Below are positions 50,653 through 59,665 of a DNA stretch of 64,000 nucleotides, in pieces; positions within the stretch are counted from its first letter, which is position 1; the number at the start of each line of letters is the position of its first letter. The notes under the pieces were generated by a model, which was not told the DNA's origin, searched no databases, and saw nothing but the letters and a program-made list of their open reading frames with translations. The stretch is taken from contig NZ_NXLZ01000009.1 in assembly GCF_005406205.1 (NCBI RefSeq), forward strand, positions 1-64,000, written 5' to 3'. The position numbers and the translations under genes were made by a program. The stretch comes from Campylobacter estrildidarum. GTDB taxonomy: Bacteria > Campylobacterota > Campylobacteria > Campylobacterales > Campylobacteraceae.

Positions 50653-51651
50653 TTAAGCCTTATTTGCAATATAAACTGCCATATCTACTAAACGACTTGA
50701 ATATCCCCATTCATTATCATACCAAGCAATCACCTTAACAAGATCATCTGCAATTACTTGAGTTAAATCGCTTGCCACAATAGCTCCATAAGAACAAGAA
50801 ATAAAATCGCTTGAAACTCTTTCTTCATCATCTACCATCAAAAAGCCTTTTAAATTTGATGCCGAAGCTTTTCTAAAAGCATCATTGATTTCTTCTTTAC
50901 ACACTTTACGATCAAGCAAAACAGTTAAATCAACGCTTGATACATCAACAACTGGAACACGCATACTTTGCCCATGAAGCTTTCCATCAAGCTCCGGCAT
51001 AACAAGTTTCATAGCCTTAGCAGCGCCTGTAGAAGTTGGAATGATATTTTGTGCTGCAGCTCGTGATCGACGCTTATCTCTAGCTTTAGCATCAATAATA
51101 CTTTGTCCGTTTGTATAAGCATGTATAGTTGTCATAAGTCCTTTTTTTATACCAAAATTATCTTGTAAAACCCTACAAACAGGCCCTAAACAATTTGTAG
51201 TGCAACTCGCATTTGAAATAATTCTCTCCCCTTTATAAAGCTCTGAATTAACACCTAAGACATAGGTGGGGGTATTATCTTTTGCAGGAGCACTCATAAT
51301 CACTTTTTGCACTCCCATATTTAAAAAATCTTGACATTTTTCTGTTGTTAGATGTGCTCCTGTACATTCTAAAACAATTTGAACTCCGTATTTTGAAAAA
51401 TCAAGATCTTTTATACTGCGACTTTTAAAAACCTTGATTTTTTTATTATCAATAATTAAATCACCATTTTCAATTTCTACATCTCCTCTAAATTCTCCAT
51501 GAACCGTATCATATTTAAAAAGATATCTTGCAAGTTCTATATCAGTAGTATCATTGATCGCTACAAGCTCAATATCATCTCTTTGCAAAATAATCCTCGC
51601 GACACATCTGCCTATGCGCCCAAAACCATTAATAGCAACTTTTACGGCCAT
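50653..51651 (-). CDS. gapA: Glyceraldehyde-3-phosphate dehydrogenase
   Basis: 332 residues. NAD loop INGFGRIGR, catalytic [12 protein letters not shown] and the C-terminal [15 protein letters not shown]. First gene of the gapA-pgk-tpiA-fabI operon, divergent from nadD across 59 bases. Clearly diverged from the remembered C. jejuni sequence, which argues for a different species. Confidence 0.97.
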   Translation of the reverse strand: MAVKVAINGFGRIGRCVARIILQRDDIELVAINDTTDIELARYLFKYDTVHGEFRGDVEIENGDLIIDNKKIKVFKSRSIKDLDFSKYGVQIVLECTGAHLTTEKCQDFLNMGVQKVIMSAPAKDNTPTYVLGVNSELYKGERIISNASCTTNCLGPVCRVLQDNFGIKKGLMTTIHAYTNGQSIIDAKARDKRRSRAAAQNIIPTSTGAAKAMKLVMPELDGKLHGQSMRVPVVDVSSVDLTVLLDRKVCKEEINDAFRKASASNLKGFLMVDDEERVSSDFISCSYGAIVASDLTQVIADDLVKVIAWYDNEWGYSSRLVDMAVYIANKA

Positions 51652-51710
51652 TTGTTTTCCTTTGCAATTTTTTTATGCTAATATTCTACTAAAAAAAGGT
51701 TAAAAACTAA

Positions 51711-52265
51711 ATGAAAATCGCACTTTTTGGAGGTAGCTTTGATCCACCACATAAAGGACATGATGCTGTCATAAAAGAAGCTTTAAAAACCATTGATATT
51801 GATCAATTAATTATCATGCCAACTTTTATCAATCCATTTAAAAAAGGATTTTTTGCTGATGAAGAAAAAAGATTAGAATGGGTGATTAAACTTTGGGGAA
51901 ATTTAGACAAAGTAAAAATTTGTGATTTTGAAATCAAGCAAAAACGTCCAGTTCCAAGCATAGAAAGTGTAGAATATCTTTATAAAATTTATCAACCAAG
52001 TCAATTTTATTTTTTAATTGGTGCTGATCATTTAGAAAAACTTCATCTTTGGCATAATTTTGAAAAATTAAATTCTTTGGTTGAATTTGTTATAGCCAAT
52101 CGTGATAATATAGAAATTCCAAAAAAATTTAAAGATTTAAAAACCGATATAAAAATCTCTTCTTCTTTTATACGCTATACATTAGATACAGACAAAGTGT
52201 GCGAAAAAATTAAAAATGAAGTAAAAGATTATTATAAGAAATTTCAAAAAACAGATATAATTTGA
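51711..52265 (+). CDS. nadD: Nicotinate-nucleotide adenylyltransferase
   Basis: 184 residues. NaMN to deamido-NAD in NAD synthesis. GGSFDPPHKGH nucleotide-binding motif near the N-terminus and ISSSFIR near the C-terminus. RsfS follows 15 bases downstream, a common pairing. Confidence 0.95.
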   Translation: MKIALFGGSFDPPHKGHDAVIKEALKTIDIDQLIIMPTFINPFKKGFFADEEKRLEWVIKLWGNLDKVKICDFEIKQKRPVPSIESVEYLYKIYQPSQFYFLIGADHLEKLHLWHNFEKLNSLVEFVIANRDNIEIPKKFKDLKTDIKISSSFIRYTLDTDKVCEKIKNEVKDYYKKFQKTDII

Positions 52266-52280
52266 AAATAAAGGAAAAAA

Positions 52281-52607
52281 ATGCAAAAAAGAGTTGAGCT
52301 TATTGTTAAAATTCTAGATGAAAAAAAAGCAGAAGATATAAAAACTTTTGATATGAGTGAACAAGAGTATTTTGTAAAATATGTCATCATTGCAGCCACT
52401 TTAGGTGAAAAGCATGCTTTATCTTTAATTGATGAATTAAAAACCAAACTCAAATCCAAAGGTGAAGAATTTTTAAGTATAGAAAGTAGCGAAGAATGGA
52501 GTGTAATTGATTTGGGTGATATCTTAATCCATCTTTTAACACCAGAACATCGAGGAATTTATAATATAGAAGAATTATTAGAGGATCTTAAAAAGCACAA
52601 ACAATAA
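52281..52607 (+). CDS. rsfS: Ribosome silencing factor RsfS
   Basis: 108 residues. Binds protein L14 (uL14) of the 50S subunit and blocks subunit joining under starvation. Typical KKAEDIKTFDMSE start of the fold, EEWSVIDLGDILIHLLTPEHRGIYNIEELL conserved region (given as EEWSVIDLGDILIH and HRGIYNIEEL). Follows nadD. Confidence 0.93.
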   Translation: MQKRVELIVKILDEKKAEDIKTFDMSEQEYFVKYVIIAATLGEKHALSLIDELKTKLKSKGEEFLSIESSEEWSVIDLGDILIHLLTPEHRGIYNIEELLEDLKKHKQ

Positions 52608-52724
52608 CTTAAGAATTTAAAACGACGAAAATATATTTTTAAAAAAGAAAATTAAGAATCTCTAAAAATTTTAATTTAAGAATAATGAGAACTAAAAAAC
52701 CTTAAATATGGTTTTTTAACATTT

Positions 52725-53099
52725 TTAAAGATTATCTATATATTCTTCAATTTCTTTTTTAATTTTATCTTTTTGTTCTTTTAATGCTTTTTTCTTGGCT
52801 TTATATTCGACTTTACTCATATAATCCTTTTTTTCATTTAAAACATCAAGTTCTTTTTCTATTTTTTCTATTTCTTGCTCTTTAAGTTTTTTAGCTTCTA
52901 GCTTTTTATCATAAAAAAGAGGATCTTTGCTACAATCATTTTGTACTTCTTTTAAAGCAAGCTCTAGGCTTAATTTTCTCGCATTATCATTATGAATTTT
53001 TGCAAATTCTATTTCTTTATTAATGCGATCTATTTTTTTATCACATTCGCTTGCAAATATTACACCACAAATAGATATCAAAATCCATATTTTTTTCAT
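52725..53099 (-). CDS. Periplasmic DUF1090 family protein
   Basis: 124 residues with a signal peptide (MKKIWILISICGVIFAS). The mature part fits DUF1090 (YqjC-like): an early Cys (ASECDKKI), HNDNARKLSLELALKEVQNDC with the second Cys, and a highly charged coiled-coil end rich in Lys and Glu. Function unknown. Alone between rsfS and the phosphohexomutase gene; matches Cj1406c. Confidence 0.82.
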   Translation of the reverse strand: MKKIWILISICGVIFASECDKKIDRINKEIEFAKIHNDNARKLSLELALKEVQNDCSKDPLFYDKKLEAKKLKEQEIEKIEKELDVLNEKKDYMSKVEYKAKKKALKEQKDKIKKEIEEYIDNL

Positions 53100-53139
53100 T
53101 AAATTACTCCATAATTAAAATAAAAATGAGAATACTAGC

Positions 53140-54513
53140 TTACTCATTCTTAAATTTTAATTTAATTTGTTCAAATAAATCTAAAACCTTATTTGTAAGC
53201 TCATTTGCCTTTTCTAAAGAAATTGCTTCGAAACGAGTTATAAGATATGGGCTTGTATTTGAAGCTCGAAGTAAAGCCCAGCCATAGCCAAAATCAATTC
53301 TTGCCCCATCGATTTCACAAAGACTTTTTACATCTTGCAATGCTCCATTTTCTACCGCTTTTTTAAATTCATCCACGAGTTTAAATTTTTCTTCTTCGTT
53401 TACTGGAAGCTTAATTTCTGGCGTTGTATATAATTTAGGCAATTCTTTAATCATACCCTCTAAGTCAAATCCCTTATAAACGAGCTCTAAAGCTCTTAAA
53501 AAGGCATAAATTCCATCATCATATCCAAAATACCTATGCTTAAAAAATATATGCCCACTCACCTCAGCAGCTAAATCAATATTTTTTTCTTTCATCATTT
53601 TTTTTATATTTGAATGTCCAGTTTTACTCATAAAAATAGTTCCAAATTTTGAAACTTCATCAAAAAGATTCTTGCTACATTTTACCTCACCTAAAATTCT
53701 TGGATTTGGAATATTTTTAGCAAACAAATAGCAAAGTTCATCTCCGCAAAAAACATGAGATTTGCTTAAAGCTACCATTCTATCAGCATCTCCATCAAAT
53801 GCAAAAGCGAGTCCATAATCTTCATTTTGATTTAAAAAATTTTTTACAGCCTCTAAATTTTGTTCCTCTGTTGGATCAGGCGCGTGATTTGGAAATTGCC
53901 CATCTGGATTAGCAAACATAATATGAGCCTTTAAATTTAAAGCTTTGATTAAAGGCTCTATCACAACTCCTGCAGCACCATTACCACAATCAATAGCAAA
54001 TTTATAATGAAAATCTTTTAAAAAACTAAACTGCTGAAGCATAAATTCCACATAAAGATTTAAAATATCATATTTTTGCGCATTAAAATTATCTTCGATC
54101 TCGTCATCTAAATGCTTATAAACTTCTTTAGAAAACTCTTTAAGTTCTGCTCCAAAAAAGCTCTCCTTACCTATAGTGATTTTAAAGCCATTATAATCTT
54201 TTGGATTATGTGAGCCTGTTATCATAATATTTGCATCAAATTTTAAACCCTCATAAAGACTAAAATATCCAAGTGGAGTTGGCACAAGTCCTATATCATA
54301 AACCTTAATTCCAGCTTTATTTAATCCGCTTAATAAATACTCAAAAAGCTCTTTTGCGCTATATCTTGCATCATAACCTACGCTTACATTTTTGCAACCT
54401 TTTTCAAGCATGGTTTGCCCCAAACAAAAACCTATAGCCTTTACGCTTTTTTCGTGAAGTTCTTTACCATAAAGTCCACGAATATCATATTCTCTAAAAA
54501 TAACATCTAGCAT
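53140..54513 (-). CDS. Phosphomannomutase/phosphoglucomutase
   Basis: 457 residues of the alpha-D-phosphohexomutase superfamily. REYDIRGLYG start, the phosphoserine loop ITGSHNPKDYNGFK, the Mg loop AFDGDADRM and the C-terminal RASNTSPYLITRFEA phosphate-binding loop. Makes sugar-1-phosphates for surface glycans; located near the capsule locus. Matches Cj1407c. Confidence 0.93.
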   Translation of the reverse strand: MLDVIFREYDIRGLYGKELHEKSVKAIGFCLGQTMLEKGCKNVSVGYDARYSAKELFEYLLSGLNKAGIKVYDIGLVPTPLGYFSLYEGLKFDANIMITGSHNPKDYNGFKITIGKESFFGAELKEFSKEVYKHLDDEIEDNFNAQKYDILNLYVEFMLQQFSFLKDFHYKFAIDCGNGAAGVVIEPLIKALNLKAHIMFANPDGQFPNHAPDPTEEQNLEAVKNFLNQNEDYGLAFAFDGDADRMVALSKSHVFCGDELCYLFAKNIPNPRILGEVKCSKNLFDEVSKFGTIFMSKTGHSNIKKMMKEKNIDLAAEVSGHIFFKHRYFGYDDGIYAFLRALELVYKGFDLEGMIKELPKLYTTPEIKLPVNEEEKFKLVDEFKKAVENGALQDVKSLCEIDGARIDFGYGWALLRASNTSPYLITRFEAISLEKANELTNKVLDLFEQIKLKFKNE

Positions 54514-54626
54514 AATAAAATCCTTAAATAATTTAAAAATTTCTTTAGTATTTAAATAAATTTTGCCATAGATAAAGAAAAATTTGCTACAATTTTACAT
54601 CAATTTTACAAATATAAGGAAAATTT

Positions 54627-55166
54627 ATGGATGAGGAATTAGAAAATAACGAAGAAGGAAAAAAGAAAAAAGGTGGTTCACTTGTAATTATTATTGTCGT
54701 TTTGCTTTTTGTTTTACTTCTTAGTATTATGGGTGTAATTGCTTGGCTTATTTCTAGTAGTTCAAGTGATGAAAGCGAAGTAAAAGAAGCTCCAAAAGAA
54801 GAAGCTAAAACTGACAAACCTAAAGTAGTAGCTCCTGCTCAACGTGGCAGTGATTATGCCAATATAGGACCTATGTATCCACTTGATCCTTTTACATTAA
54901 ATTTGCTTAGTGATAGTGGTTCACGGTATGTAAAATGTACTATAGAGCTTGAACAAAATAGCGAACTTTTAAAGCCTGAACTTGATAAAAAAGTAGCAGT
55001 TATCCGTGATATTATTATTCGGACTTTAACTGCAAAAACTTTTGAAGAAGTAAGCACTCAAAAAGGAAAAGAGCGCTTAAAGGACGAGTTGGTAGGAAAA
55101 ATAAATGAAATTCTAACCGATGGTTTCATTAAAAATGTTTATTTTACGGATTTTGTTGTGTCTTAA
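54627..55166 (+). CDS. fliL: Flagellar basal-body protein FliL
   Basis: 179 residues. A short acidic cytoplasmic start, one membrane helix (about 20-45), a Ser/Lys/Glu linker, and the periplasmic FliL domain (YVKCTIELEQNSELLKPELDKK-type, ending KNVYFTDFVVS). Supports stator function and torque. Its last base pair is shared with the acpS start (TAATG). Confidence 0.93.
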   Translation: MDEELENNEEGKKKKGGSLVIIIVVLLFVLLLSIMGVIAWLISSSSSDESEVKEAPKEEAKTDKPKVVAPAQRGSDYANIGPMYPLDPFTLNLLSDSGSRYVKCTIELEQNSELLKPELDKKVAVIRDIIIRTLTAKTFEEVSTQKGKERLKDELVGKINEILTDGFIKNVYFTDFVVS

Positions 55167-55513
55167 TGCGTGTAGGCTGTGATATTGTTGCTATTAATAG
55201 AATAGAAAATATCTATAAAAAGCATGGAAAAATTTTTTTAAATAAGTTTTTAAATTCTCAAGAACAATTGTTGGTTAAAAGTCCTGCAAATTTAGCGGGA
55301 CTTTGGGCTGCAAAAGAAGCTGCAAGTAAAGCCTTAGGAGTAGGAATTTGCGATCTTTGTGGGTTTTTAGATATAGAAATTTTTAAAGATCAAAGAAATG
55401 CTCCTAAGTTAAAATATTCTCAAAAAATCATAGAAAATTTTAATATAACTCAAACTTCCCTTAGTATTTCACACGATAATGGCTTTGCTATAGCTGTAGT
55501 AGCCTTAGCTTAA
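55166..55513 (+). CDS. acpS: Holo-ACP synthase
   Basis: 115 residues. Transfers 4'-phosphopantetheine to acyl carrier protein. VGCDIVAINRIENI with the metal Asp and WAAKEAASKALG with the metal Glu; SISHDNGFAIAVVAL at the end. One-base overlap with fliL indicates coupling. Confidence 0.94.
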   Translation: MRVGCDIVAINRIENIYKKHGKIFLNKFLNSQEQLLVKSPANLAGLWAAKEAASKALGVGICDLCGFLDIEIFKDQRNAPKLKYSQKIIENFNITQTSLSISHDNGFAIAVVALA

Positions 55514-55516
55514 AAA

Positions 55517-55924
55517 TCAATTTCCTATGGTTTGTTTATCTAATTTTTTTGAAAGTATAAAATCTACAACCGGTTGTTCTCTCTTATTTGCTCTTTTACA
55601 ATGATCTTTTTGAAAAAAATCCGTAATCTTAATAACTATTCTAGCCCATTTTTTATGGTTCCTTTCTCTCCACGCATGCGAAGACACACTCTCCCAAGCA
55701 TAACCATTAAACAAACTTGCATTAACAAAATGATCAAGTGCTCTTACGCCTTGTCTAGCACGTGCAGTATTGAAAAAAATTCCCACAATAACAATAAAAA
55801 TATAGCCACAAACTGCTAATGGAACAATAGCACAAAGCAATAAAGTTCCTGCTAATTTTTCTTTTAAATTGCCATTAAGTTTATTTTTTAAATGAAAAAA
55901 AAGATTTTTAAGTCTATTTTTCAT
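55517..55924 (-). CDS. Small membrane protein before the P450 gene
   Basis: 135 residues, strongly basic, with one clear membrane region at about 25-52 (LLLCAIVPLAVCGYIFIVIVGIFF). No recognised catalytic motif. It overlaps the 3' end of the cytochrome P450 gene by 11 bases, so the two should be co-expressed; a membrane anchor or partner is possible but unproven. Matches Cj1410c. Confidence 0.75.
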   Translation of the reverse strand: MKNRLKNLFFHLKNKLNGNLKEKLAGTLLLCAIVPLAVCGYIFIVIVGIFFNTARARQGVRALDHFVNASLFNGYAWESVSSHAWRERNHKKWARIVIKITDFFQKDHCKRANKREQPVVDFILSKKLDKQTIGN

Positions 55925-57296
55925 CTTTTAAATCCCTTTTGCTAAATTTTATCTTCATTCCATTAGCCGATCTTATAGTAAGGCGTCCTACCACATCAGG
56001 TACAAAACCTTCTTCAAGCTCTAATTTATAAGCTTTTAAAATATTAGCTAAAATTAAAATAGCCTCTTGCATTGCAAATCCTTGTCCTATGCAAATTCTT
56101 TCGCCTGCTCCAAAAGGCAAATATGCATCTTTTTTATATTCTTTATCAAAACGAGAAGGATCGAAACCATTTGGATTAGTCCAAAATTTTTCATGACGAT
56201 GAATAAGCCAAGGTGCTATTACAACACCCGATCCCTTTTTAATCAGTTTATCTCTAACTTTTGTATCTTTTTTCGCTTCTCTTGCAAAAAACCCTACAGG
56301 AGGGTAAAGTCTTAATGATTCTTTAAAGATATTAGTTAAATATTTAAATTGTCTTAAATGCAAAATTTCAATATTGTCATCTTTTAAAACTTGAATAATT
56401 TCCTCATAAGCTTTCTCTTGTTCTTCAGGATAAAGACTGAGTAGATAAAGCGTCCAAGTTAAAGAGCTAGCTGTTGTTTCATGCCCCGCTAAAAAGAGCA
56501 TGGCAACTTGATCTAGAATTTCCTCAAATGAAAAACGTTTATTGGTTTCTGAGTCGATAACTAAAAGCAAAGAACTCAAAATATCTTCAAATTTTCCAAA
56601 ATCTCCTGCGCTTACAGCTTCATAGCGAGGTTTTATAATATCACTTAAAACTTGTCTTATCGTATCTCCTGCTTTTGCTCGTTTACGATCCCCTAATATA
56701 TAAGAAAGCCATTTTGGAAAATAAAACATACGGCGCATAGCTGTATGTACACTTTGTTCTTGGAAAACGACAAAAGCATCAAGAATTTTTTTACCTTTTT
56801 GCTCATCAAGCTTAGAAGACATAATGGTGCGAAAAATCACATCAGCGGTGACAAAAGTCATCGCTTCATCCACTTCGATAATGGAATTGTCAGGATGTTT
56901 ATTAAAACGATCCATCATATCTGCTACGGCTTCGCTCATAAGATTAAAAACTTTATTAATTCGTGTCATTTCAAAACTAGGACGTAAAAGCTCACGTTGT
57001 TTTTTCCAAATTTCTCCATTAGTAGTAAAAATACTCTCTCCTAAAAGCGGACTTAAAAGCTCGTGCAAAAAAGCACTTTTTGGAAATTCCTTAACCTCAT
57101 CCACCATCATTCTTTTGACTTCTTTAGTATCATTGATCACGTAAAGATCAAAATTAGGCATTTTTACATAACCAGTTTGCATTTTATAACTACGTTCATA
57201 AAGTCCATCAAGCCAAGATCTGCGTTTAAGCAAAAAGGTTAAAAATGTAGAGGCTTTATTTTTATAAGGTTTTGGATAAAAAGGACACTGACTCAT
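55914..57296 (-). CDS. Cytochrome P450
   Basis: 460 residues. I-helix AGHETT at 270-275, K-helix ExxR at 326-329 (KESLRLYPP) and the heme loop FGAGERICIG at 395-404 with the thiolate ligand Cys402. P450s are rare in Campylobacter; Cj1411c (CYP172A1) is the C. jejuni counterpart, reported to affect envelope and capsule/LOS-related phenotypes. It overlaps the hydrolase gene upstream by 4 bases and the small membrane protein downstream. No ferredoxin partner is adjacent. Substrate unknown. Confidence 0.94.
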   Translation of the reverse strand: MSQCPFYPKPYKNKASTFLTFLLKRRSWLDGLYERSYKMQTGYVKMPNFDLYVINDTKEVKRMMVDEVKEFPKSAFLHELLSPLLGESIFTTNGEIWKKQRELLRPSFEMTRINKVFNLMSEAVADMMDRFNKHPDNSIIEVDEAMTFVTADVIFRTIMSSKLDEQKGKKILDAFVVFQEQSVHTAMRRMFYFPKWLSYILGDRKRAKAGDTIRQVLSDIIKPRYEAVSAGDFGKFEDILSSLLLVIDSETNKRFSFEEILDQVAMLFLAGHETTASSLTWTLYLLSLYPEEQEKAYEEIIQVLKDDNIEILHLRQFKYLTNIFKESLRLYPPVGFFAREAKKDTKVRDKLIKKGSGVVIAPWLIHRHEKFWTNPNGFDPSRFDKEYKKDAYLPFGAGERICIGQGFAMQEAILILANILKAYKLELEEGFVPDVVGRLTIRSANGMKIKFSKRDLKDEK

Positions 57297-58414
57297 ATTT
57301 TTACCTTTTCTTCTAGAAACTTAGAGGATAAAATAAAACTAAAAAAATCATAACCACCTTTAATATTTGGGCTATAAAGATATAAAAAATGGGCTTTATT
57401 TTTATCTCTTTTAATTTTTTTATATTCATCTTTTTCATATAAAGTATGAAATTTAGCACTTAAAAAATGCGGTGTGAATTTCGCATTAACACCACTTGTA
57501 CGAAAAAAATCAACTTGAGGAAAACACGCCCCATCAATAACCGAAGTATAATCATACCATTTCAAATTAAATTTAGAAACAAATTCTAATTTTTCTCTAA
57601 AATCATTAGAATTTTTTTGATAACTTACCAAAGGAATGCACTCGCCCAAAGTAATAATCTTTAGCTTACTTAATATTTTTTGTTCTAAATTTTGCTTTAA
57701 AATAAAATCCAAAACCTCAATACAAACTATCGTTCCAACACTATGAGCGATTAAAATTAATTCATAATTTTCATTATTTTCATTCTCCTTTAAATTTTGC
57801 AAGATTGTATCGGAAAATATTTTGATTCTCTCTTCCATCAAGCCTTGTTTTTTATAGTGCCAACTTGCACAAAAAGCACAAATTCTAGCTATCCAAAATA
57901 CTGCTAATTTTTTACCAAGTTTAAATAAAAAGCGAAAAATTAAAAAAGAAAGTAAAATTCCTAAAATAATCGAAAAAGAAAAATGAATATAATTTTGAGC
58001 GAGAAAAAAAGCTGCAAAACCAGCAAATAAAGAAAAAAATAAAGAAAAAAGCACATAAAAAAATGGATAATATCCAGTGATTAATTGATAAATTGATTCT
58101 TTTCCAAATTTGATAAAAAGACCTGTGATCGTATAAATTCTAAAAAAACTATAACAATCTTTTAAAGCGTCCCAATAGCTTTCTGACCAATTTTTTTTTA
58201 CTATATCATTCCAAGCAAGAAAATGGTATCTTACTTTTGTATTTTGGCAAATGATTTCAAAAAAAGGAAAAACATTATCCTTATTTACCTTGCTTATATT
58301 TGATTTAATATTAAAGCGTTTGGAATAATCTTTTAAATTTTTTTTAAATAAATCATAGTAAAACCTATAACTTTTAGGATCATACCCTGCAATATAAAAT
58401 ACTTCCCTATCCAT
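57293..58414 (-). CDS. Membrane-anchored alpha/beta hydrolase-like protein
   Basis: 373 residues. Two membrane helices at about 117-165 split an N-terminal soluble part from the C-terminal hydrolase region, where LILIAHSVGTIV provides a lipase-type nucleophile elbow (AHSVG). The C-terminal His candidate is in PHFLSAKFH. A run of nine A on the coding strand (58191-58199) codes VKKN. Coupled by 4 bases to the P450 gene. Matches Cj1412c, annotated as an integral membrane protein; substrate unknown. Confidence 0.8.
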   Translation of the reverse strand: MDREVFYIAGYDPKSYRFYYDLFKKNLKDYSKRFNIKSNISKVNKDNVFPFFEIICQNTKVRYHFLAWNDIVKKNWSESYWDALKDCYSFFRIYTITGLFIKFGKESIYQLITGYYPFFYVLFSLFFSLFAGFAAFFLAQNYIHFSFSIILGILLSFLIFRFLFKLGKKLAVFWIARICAFCASWHYKKQGLMEERIKIFSDTILQNLKENENNENYELILIAHSVGTIVCIEVLDFILKQNLEQKILSKLKIITLGECIPLVSYQKNSNDFREKLEFVSKFNLKWYDYTSVIDGACFPQVDFFRTSGVNAKFTPHFLSAKFHTLYEKDEYKKIKRDKNKAHFLYLYSPNIKGGYDFFSFILSSKFLEEKVKI

Positions 58415-58462
58415 AAAATTAATTTCTTCGAATTTATTTTTAACAATTATAACAATAATATA

Positions 58463-59665
58463 TTAATCAAAAATCTTGCTGTAATTTAAGAATGAATTTT
58501 TATAAAAATTGGCATTAAATTGATTTGTTTTTAAAAGATAATTTTTAAAATTTGAAACTAAAATTGGGTTTGGTTTGTAAGCATGAGCCTCTTTCCAAAA
58601 AAAATGAAGTTTTTTTGGATAAGTTAAACCCTCAAAATCATAAAAAGCTTTTCCACAAACTTTAGTCGGACAGCCTTCCAAAATAGCACTTAAGCCAACA
58701 GTGGAATTTATAGTGATGCAACCTAAAGCATTTTTTAAAAGTTTTGGTAAATAAGAATCGTGTACATAAAAAACTCTACCTTCGATGTGATATTTTTCAC
58801 TAAGCTCTTGAATAAATTTAGAATAATTTTTATACCCTCTATCCATAGGATGGTGTTTAAATACGAGATAAGATTTTGCTCTTGCGTGATTGGCAAAAGA
58901 AAGCATAGTTTCTTCTATAAATTCTTCTATGCTTTTTTTATAGTGATATTTAACTTGCGTGTCGTTATAAACTTGTAAAACAGCCAAAAAATACTTTTTT
59001 TGGAGATTATAAATTTTATCGTTTAATTTTTTTTCTGTGATTTTATAAAGACATTTCCTATATAAAGACCTAAGCCAAAATAAAAATTCAAAAGGATATA
59101 AAGTGCGATGATGAAGATCGTTATTAAAAAATAGAGCCAAAAGAAAAGAAAAAAACCAATACAAAAAGGCATAAAAAGCCATATATTTAAACCCACCAGG
59201 AATTCCCTTAATAACAGGTCTTTTAACACATAATGTTTGATTTAAATAAAAAATTTTATTACGTGGCAAAGATGAATTTGCATTTACTCCATTTTTTTCA
59301 AAAGTAATACAATAAGGTCTTAAATACCCTTCTTCAAAAATCCAAACATCAATATTTAATTTTTTAGCGACCTCTATGGCCTTTTTATGGATTAACCGAC
59401 AATCATTATACATAAGAATGGCTTGAATATGATGCTGTTTAAAAAAATTCTCATAAAAAAGGAATAAATTCTCCTCCTTATCTCTATAAGAAGTTCCTGT
59501 TGGATAAAAGAAAAAATCTCCTCCATTAAAATTGATTTTAGAAACTTTAACATTATATTTTCTAAGTTTTTTAGCCAAACGATAAAAGAAAGTACCTATA
59601 GGACCTTGTAAAAGAGTAACATTTTTTCCACTAAATTCTTTTTTTATTTTTTTATCAAATTCCAT
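58463..59665 (-). CDS. kpsS: Capsule polysaccharide export/Kdo-linker protein KpsS
   Basis: 400 residues. KpsS adds the first beta-Kdo to lysophosphatidylglycerol, the lipid anchor of group 2-type capsules. FYPTGTSYRDKEENLF and IDVWIFEEGYLRPYCITFE are in the N-terminal half; VFKHHPMDRGYKNYS and CITINSTVGLSAILEGCPTKVCG (the CMP-Kdo binding HPxD-like and substrate region) in the second half. A hydrophobic stretch at about 157-185 may contact the membrane. It overlaps kpsC by 22 bases. Confidence 0.92.
   Translation of the reverse strand: MEFDKKIKKEFSGKNVTLLQGPIGTFFYRLAKKLRKYNVKVSKINFNGGDFFFYPTGTSYRDKEENLFLFYENFFKQHHIQAILMYNDCRLIHKKAIEVAKKLNIDVWIFEEGYLRPYCITFEKNGVNANSSLPRNKIFYLNQTLCVKRPVIKGIPGGFKYMAFYAFLYWFFSFLLALFFNNDLHHRTLYPFEFLFWLRSLYRKCLYKITEKKLNDKIYNLQKKYFLAVLQVYNDTQVKYHYKKSIEEFIEETMLSFANHARAKSYLVFKHHPMDRGYKNYSKFIQELSEKYHIEGRVFYVHDSYLPKLLKNALGCITINSTVGLSAILEGCPTKVCGKAFYDFEGLTYPKKLHFFWKEAHAYKPNPILVSNFKNYLLKTNQFNANFYKNSFLNYSKIFD

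Noticed and set aside
51265-51275. G5 run in gapA and similar G5 runs elsewhere (28675, 34349)
   Set aside because: Too short for phase variation and inside intact essential or housekeeping genes.
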